Source: Liolophura sinensis
Taxonomy: Eukaryota > Mollusca > Polyplacophora > Chitonida > Chitonidae
Length of the DNA: 64,000 bases
NCBI RefSeq assembly: GCF_032854445.1
Contig: NC_088307.1
Coordinates: forward strand, 22,208,017-22,272,016
Direction: 5' to 3'
The notes under the pieces are model-generated. The model saw only the letters and a list, made by a program, of their open reading frames with translations. It was not told the DNA's origin and searched no databases. The position numbers and the translations under genes were made by a program. Every line of letters starts with the position of its first letter. Positions within the stretch are counted from its first letter, which is position 1. This document shows positions 60,868 through 64,000 of the stretch, one piece after another.

Positions 60868-61000
60868 AGCGTCCATGTTCCAAACCTATGACACATATCA
60901 ACCGTCCATGTTCCAAACCTTTGGCATATACAGCGTCCATGTTCCAAACCTATGGCATATACAACGTCCACGTTCCAATCATATAACATATATTGAATGT
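60868..61000 (+). repeat. About 31-bp tandem repeat, four copies
   Basis: GTCCATGTTCCAAACCTATG plus GCATATACA-like ends, repeated four times. Confidence 0.85.
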
Positions 61001-61269
61001 CTTTGTCAGCAAACAAATGACACATATTCAATGCTGGTGTGTCATACAAGTGGAATATGGACCGCGGATTTTACTGCTACTGTTGTTCAATATAAGTTCG
61101 TATAATCCCACAATGTGCGCATTGTATTTATCCTTGGTGTGAAGGAAAAGTACGGAAATATCCCAGTGTGTCTGAATTACAGTGCAGTAAACAGGCATAC
61201 AGATTCAAGTACATGTTGTTCAGACTGGAATGTGATGACAATGGAAACGTCAGTCAAACCTTATAGGAG

Positions 61270-61395
61270 GATTTGGTGAGAAATCTCTCCTGTGATGAAG
61301 AACTGAGTAGGAAGGAAATGTACCAGTTACTCGTCTTTTTAAATCTCTCCGACGACCAAAACCTCTTTAGGAAGGAAATGAACGAGTTATATGTA
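61270..61395 (+). repeat. About 62-bp tandem duplication
   Basis: AAATCTCTCC ... TAGGAAGGAAATG occurs twice. Both copies stay open in one frame (RKEMYQLL / RKEMNELY), but no gene context is seen. Confidence 0.55.
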
Positions 61396-61644
61396 CTTCT
61401 GGGTATTATTTGGTAGTGTCCAGTCTGACATTTATTAAGCTTGGTCACAAACACGAAAAACATTGTCAGGGCAACTGCGAATCAAATGTTTATAACGGTC
61501 GTGCATTTACCTTGCAAAAATAAAGGCGTGAATACTCTTGCACACGTTTCACTCCATGACACACTGTTTTACTACAGTTTACCAATTTCTTCCCAAATAT
61601 TGGTGGATCATTTCAAGCAATCCGGTTCCATTCCGTCTAGATTT

Positions 61645-61750
61645 ATGTGTCGAAACAGACATTCGTATACCAGACGTCAACCATTCGGAAACATACCTCC
61701 ATCTTATATGAGAAATATTCCCTCAAAACGGCGTTAAACCACCAATCACC
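61645..61750 (+). repeat. Dispersed repeat, family D2
   Basis: GACATTCGTATACCAGACGT, then AAAACGGCGTTAAACCACC. Confidence 0.5.
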
Positions 61751-62034
61751 CATAACTAAAGCTTTTCTTAGTCCTTTGTAACACCACAACAGCGCAAAGA
61801 AAAAGAATGTGATTGATAACTCAGCTTGAGAGGTGCGTGGCCAAGTGAGTGACGCTTGTCTTCCAGTAGCGAGGACACAAAAGATGCGGTGCCTTTGACA
61901 TATAATTTGTGGATCTCCCCGTTTTCATTGTTAGTAGGGCCTTGATGACAATAATCAGTTTACGACACTCTTCCAAATATTTTCTTTACGGGAGTGGTGT
62001 AAATTGCTATTTTTTTTTAAGAATTTACATGAAC

Positions 62035-62350
62035 ACTTCGAGTAAAACCATAACAGAGGTAAATTGTCAAGAGGCCGTATTTCATCAGTTAATTGTGAGG
62101 ATGTGTCATTTATCACCTTGTCTCTGCTCTGGTTTTTACTCTCTATTTTTACTGTACGTCCATCACACTGTCGTCGCTGCTCTGGTTTTACTCTCTATGC
62201 TGTACGTCTATCACACGGTTGTCCCTGCGTTGGTTTTACTCTCTGTGCTGTACGTCTATCACACTGTCATCGCTGCTCTGGTTTTGCTCTCTATACTGTA
62301 CGTCTATGACACTGTCGTCACTCCTCTGGTTTTGCTCTCCATGCTGTAAA
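62035..62350 (-). mobile_element. Dispersed element D1 with 48-bp minisatellite, inverted
   Basis: AGAGGCCGTATTTCATCAG leads into about five units of TGCTCTGGTTTTACTCTCTA and GCTGTACGTCTATCACACTG, the reverse complement of the 1-355 array. The flank next to the array corresponds to the flank at 345-640. Confidence 0.8.
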
Positions 62351-62374
62351 TCTTTTATTATATATTATGTGGGT

Positions 62375-62490
62375 GGTTTAACCCGAGAGCACCTCCATCC
62401 ATAAAAGCGGACCACTACATAGCATTTGTGATAAAAACATCTAGAGTATAGCGTGAAACAACCATTTAAGAAATAAATAAAACTAATAAA
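62375..62490 (+). mobile_element. SINE tail fragment
   Basis: GAGCACCTCCATCCATAAAA, then CATCTAGAGTATAGCGTGAA and an AATAAATAAA tail. Confidence 0.4.
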
Positions 62491-62677
62491 TAAAGGCATT
62501 ACTCATATTCTACCTGAAGATAAAACACTGATGTGTAAACCGAAAGAAAAAATACATTATTACAGCTTTAAGAAGGAGTACAGCAAAAACGAACCTTCAC
62601 TTAAATCCGCCCAAACTTGAATAAATCAAATCTCAATCGCTTTAGAGAGCTTATAACAGAAACAACTGGATTCAGTT

Positions 62678-62683
62678 TTTATT
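62678..62683 (-). other. Possible poly(A) signal for the FRYG peptide gene
   Basis: AATAAA on the minus strand, about 630 bp after the stop. It is the nearest canonical hexamer I found; assignment is tentative. Confidence 0.25.
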
Positions 62684-63314
62684 AAAACCATATCATGATT
62701 TCGCGTTTGCGGTAAATAAAATCGATTCTTAACACAGTTTCTTTTTGACATGAGTCTAAGTTGTTTAATATTCCAGGACAGTGCAGTGTTGATCCGGAAA
62801 GAGTGAGTTCTGATTTATAACTGATGATCAGGTGGCTCATTTTCCACAATAATTGTTTTAAAAACCGAAGCCACAAGAAAGGTCATGATAATCTCGCTAA
62901 TGATAGAGAACAGAAATTGTCCACATATCACGGTATTTTAGCGATGGAATATTCAAGTGAGACAGATCGTGTAACACGTAATGTTTGCAACTCGGAACTA
63001 CAGTGTCTTAAAAGATAATGTTCATTGTGTCATAGTCTGGAGAGGAATGGCAGCCACCATGGATGTTCTGACAAAAATTTTGGACAAAATCCTTGGAACA
63101 GTGATTCTCAATCCTGGATTGTTTAAAAAATAAACATCGTTATAAAGGTACAGAAGTGGAGAGATAAACGAACAAACACGTGAGGAACTTAAAAACTACA
63201 GAATTATTGGCGGTGCACTGAATGTTGCTTCGACGAATCACCGCAATGTAGCACTACGCGGTCAGGTCCACCATATACGGTGTTGTATCCTTCCGCTTCC
63301 TCTGAAGGCGGTAC

Positions 63315-63680
63315 CTAGCCATAGCGGAATAAAGTAGCGGACTGGTCTCCGGCTTCATTGCCTTCCGCCGATATCTGCGCAAGCGTGGAGAGCCGCGATT
63401 CTATCGGTAGGCCCCCCATAGGCCTCCAGAAAGCGGCTTTTTTGGACATTGGTTGAAGGTCATCATACTTTTCTCCTACGATCATCCGTCGAAATAATGG
63501 CAACAATCTTCTGAGCTCATCGGCTGAGTATTTTTGTCCAATCACATTTTGTAAATAATCCGATGCTGGTGAGCTGACGCCACCTGGTGACCTCTTCCAG
63601 CTGTTGAACCTCGATGCATATTCTCCCAAACATAGCGGTAAAACCAGACAGAGCACTGTCACTTGTATCCGTAAGCCCAT
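63315..63680 (-). CDS. Secreted peptide / neuropeptide precursor candidate ending in FRYG
   Basis: Encodes 121 residues. I start at the ATG at 63680 because just upstream on this strand is a near-perfect acceptor (a pyrimidine run ending TTTTGCAG, exon from 63691); the longer open frame crosses that intron. Seen: a signal peptide (residues 1-19 or 1-22, a Leu/Val/Cys core); dibasic sites at 29-30 (KR), 57-58 and 64-65 (RR) and 80-81 (KK); then a final segment 82-121 that opens AAFWRPMGG and ends LFRYG-stop. A C-terminal Gly before the stop is the usual donor for an amide, so the predicted product is a long peptide ending Arg-Tyr-amide. This layout fits lophotrochozoan neuropeptide precursors. 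I suspect kinship with the NKY or NPY-like long amidated peptides but cannot confirm it. The 5' UTR exon and promoter lie beyond the window. Confidence 0.72.
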   Translation of the reverse strand: MGLRIQVTVLCLVLPLCLGEYASRFNSWKRSPGGVSSPASDYLQNVIGQKYSADELRRLLPLFRRMIVGEKYDDLQPMSKKAAFWRPMGGLPIESRLSTLAQISAEGNEAGDQSATLFRYG

Positions 63681-63809
63681 CTTTGAAAAATCTGCAAAAG
63701 AAAAAAAAAGGAATGTAAGCAACCCCATCCATAAAAAATGGCCTGTTTGTTTTGAATCAGTAGGTTAGGGCTATTCGGGTTTCATCATCATTATTCATAT
63801 TGATTAACC

Positions 63810-63885
63810 AAATTCCGCCGTTGTACACATATAAGTGAAATGTTCTCGAGTATGACGTAAAACACCACTCAGATAAATAACTTAT
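63810..63885 (+). mobile_element. SINE tail fragment
   Basis: TAAGTGAAATGTTCTCGAGT, then ATGACGTAAAACACCACTC. It lies within or beside the 5' intron of the peptide gene. Confidence 0.5.
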
Positions 63886-64000
63886 CCAAAGTCTACAGCC
63901 CAGCGCTTATCATGAAAAAAAGCAATTATACCAAAATACCAAAATTGTCGATTATGAATTACTTCATAAACAGTGAACTCACACTGGAGCGTCCTTCATA

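Noticed and set aside
61909-62349. 146-residue membrane-like protein
   Set aside because: The second half is the inverted 48-bp array and the first half is D1 flank; not a gene.

Overview
The window looks like nuclear DNA of a lophotrochozoan invertebrate, most likely a mollusc or a close relative. This rests on two intermediate-filament (IF) genes of the protostome type (lamin-length rod, lamin-like tail made by alternative splicing, as in the snail Helix) and on AT-rich, repeat-dense flanks full of tRNA-derived SINEs and minisatellites. I could not fix the species. I recognise no rRNA, intact tRNA, CRISPR, prokaryotic or retroviral material.

Layout. 1-19,140: no convincing gene. It holds a 48-bp minisatellite (1-355), SINEs, further minisatellites (3.17-3.37, 8.42-8.83, 14.38-15.11, 16.91-17.56 kb) and one promoter-like spot at 9.66 kb. 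19.2-29.4 kb (+): gene IF-A, 11 coding exons giving a 590-residue cytoplasmic IF protein with a lamin-tail domain, plus an alternative terminal exon (25,332-25,387) giving a 483-residue short-tail form. 29.4-33.9 kb: repeat-bearing intergenic DNA. 34.0-45.6 kb (+): gene IF-B, a tandem paralogue with eight coding exons (479 residues) and the same intron positions and phases, but only a short tail. 45.6-63.3 kb: SINEs, a 67-bp minisatellite array (53.1-54.65 kb), a MITE-like element (48.14-48.70 kb) and no convincing gene. 63,315-63,691 (-): last exon of a secreted-peptide precursor of 121 residues ending Phe-Arg-Tyr-Gly-stop, a likely amidated neuropeptide.

The two IF genes share a core promoter (ATTTAAGG about 31 bp before CAGTCGCCGG) and ATG-free leaders. 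Exons 1 and 3 are about 95-97% identical between them, while exon 2, lying between, is about 77% identical, which points to gene conversion. Their products would be expected to co-assemble in cytoplasmic filaments, with IF-A able to switch between lamin-tailed and short-tailed forms and IF-B fixed as short-tailed.

All exon limits, identities and repeat counts were read by eye from the sequence; no search or alignment program was run.
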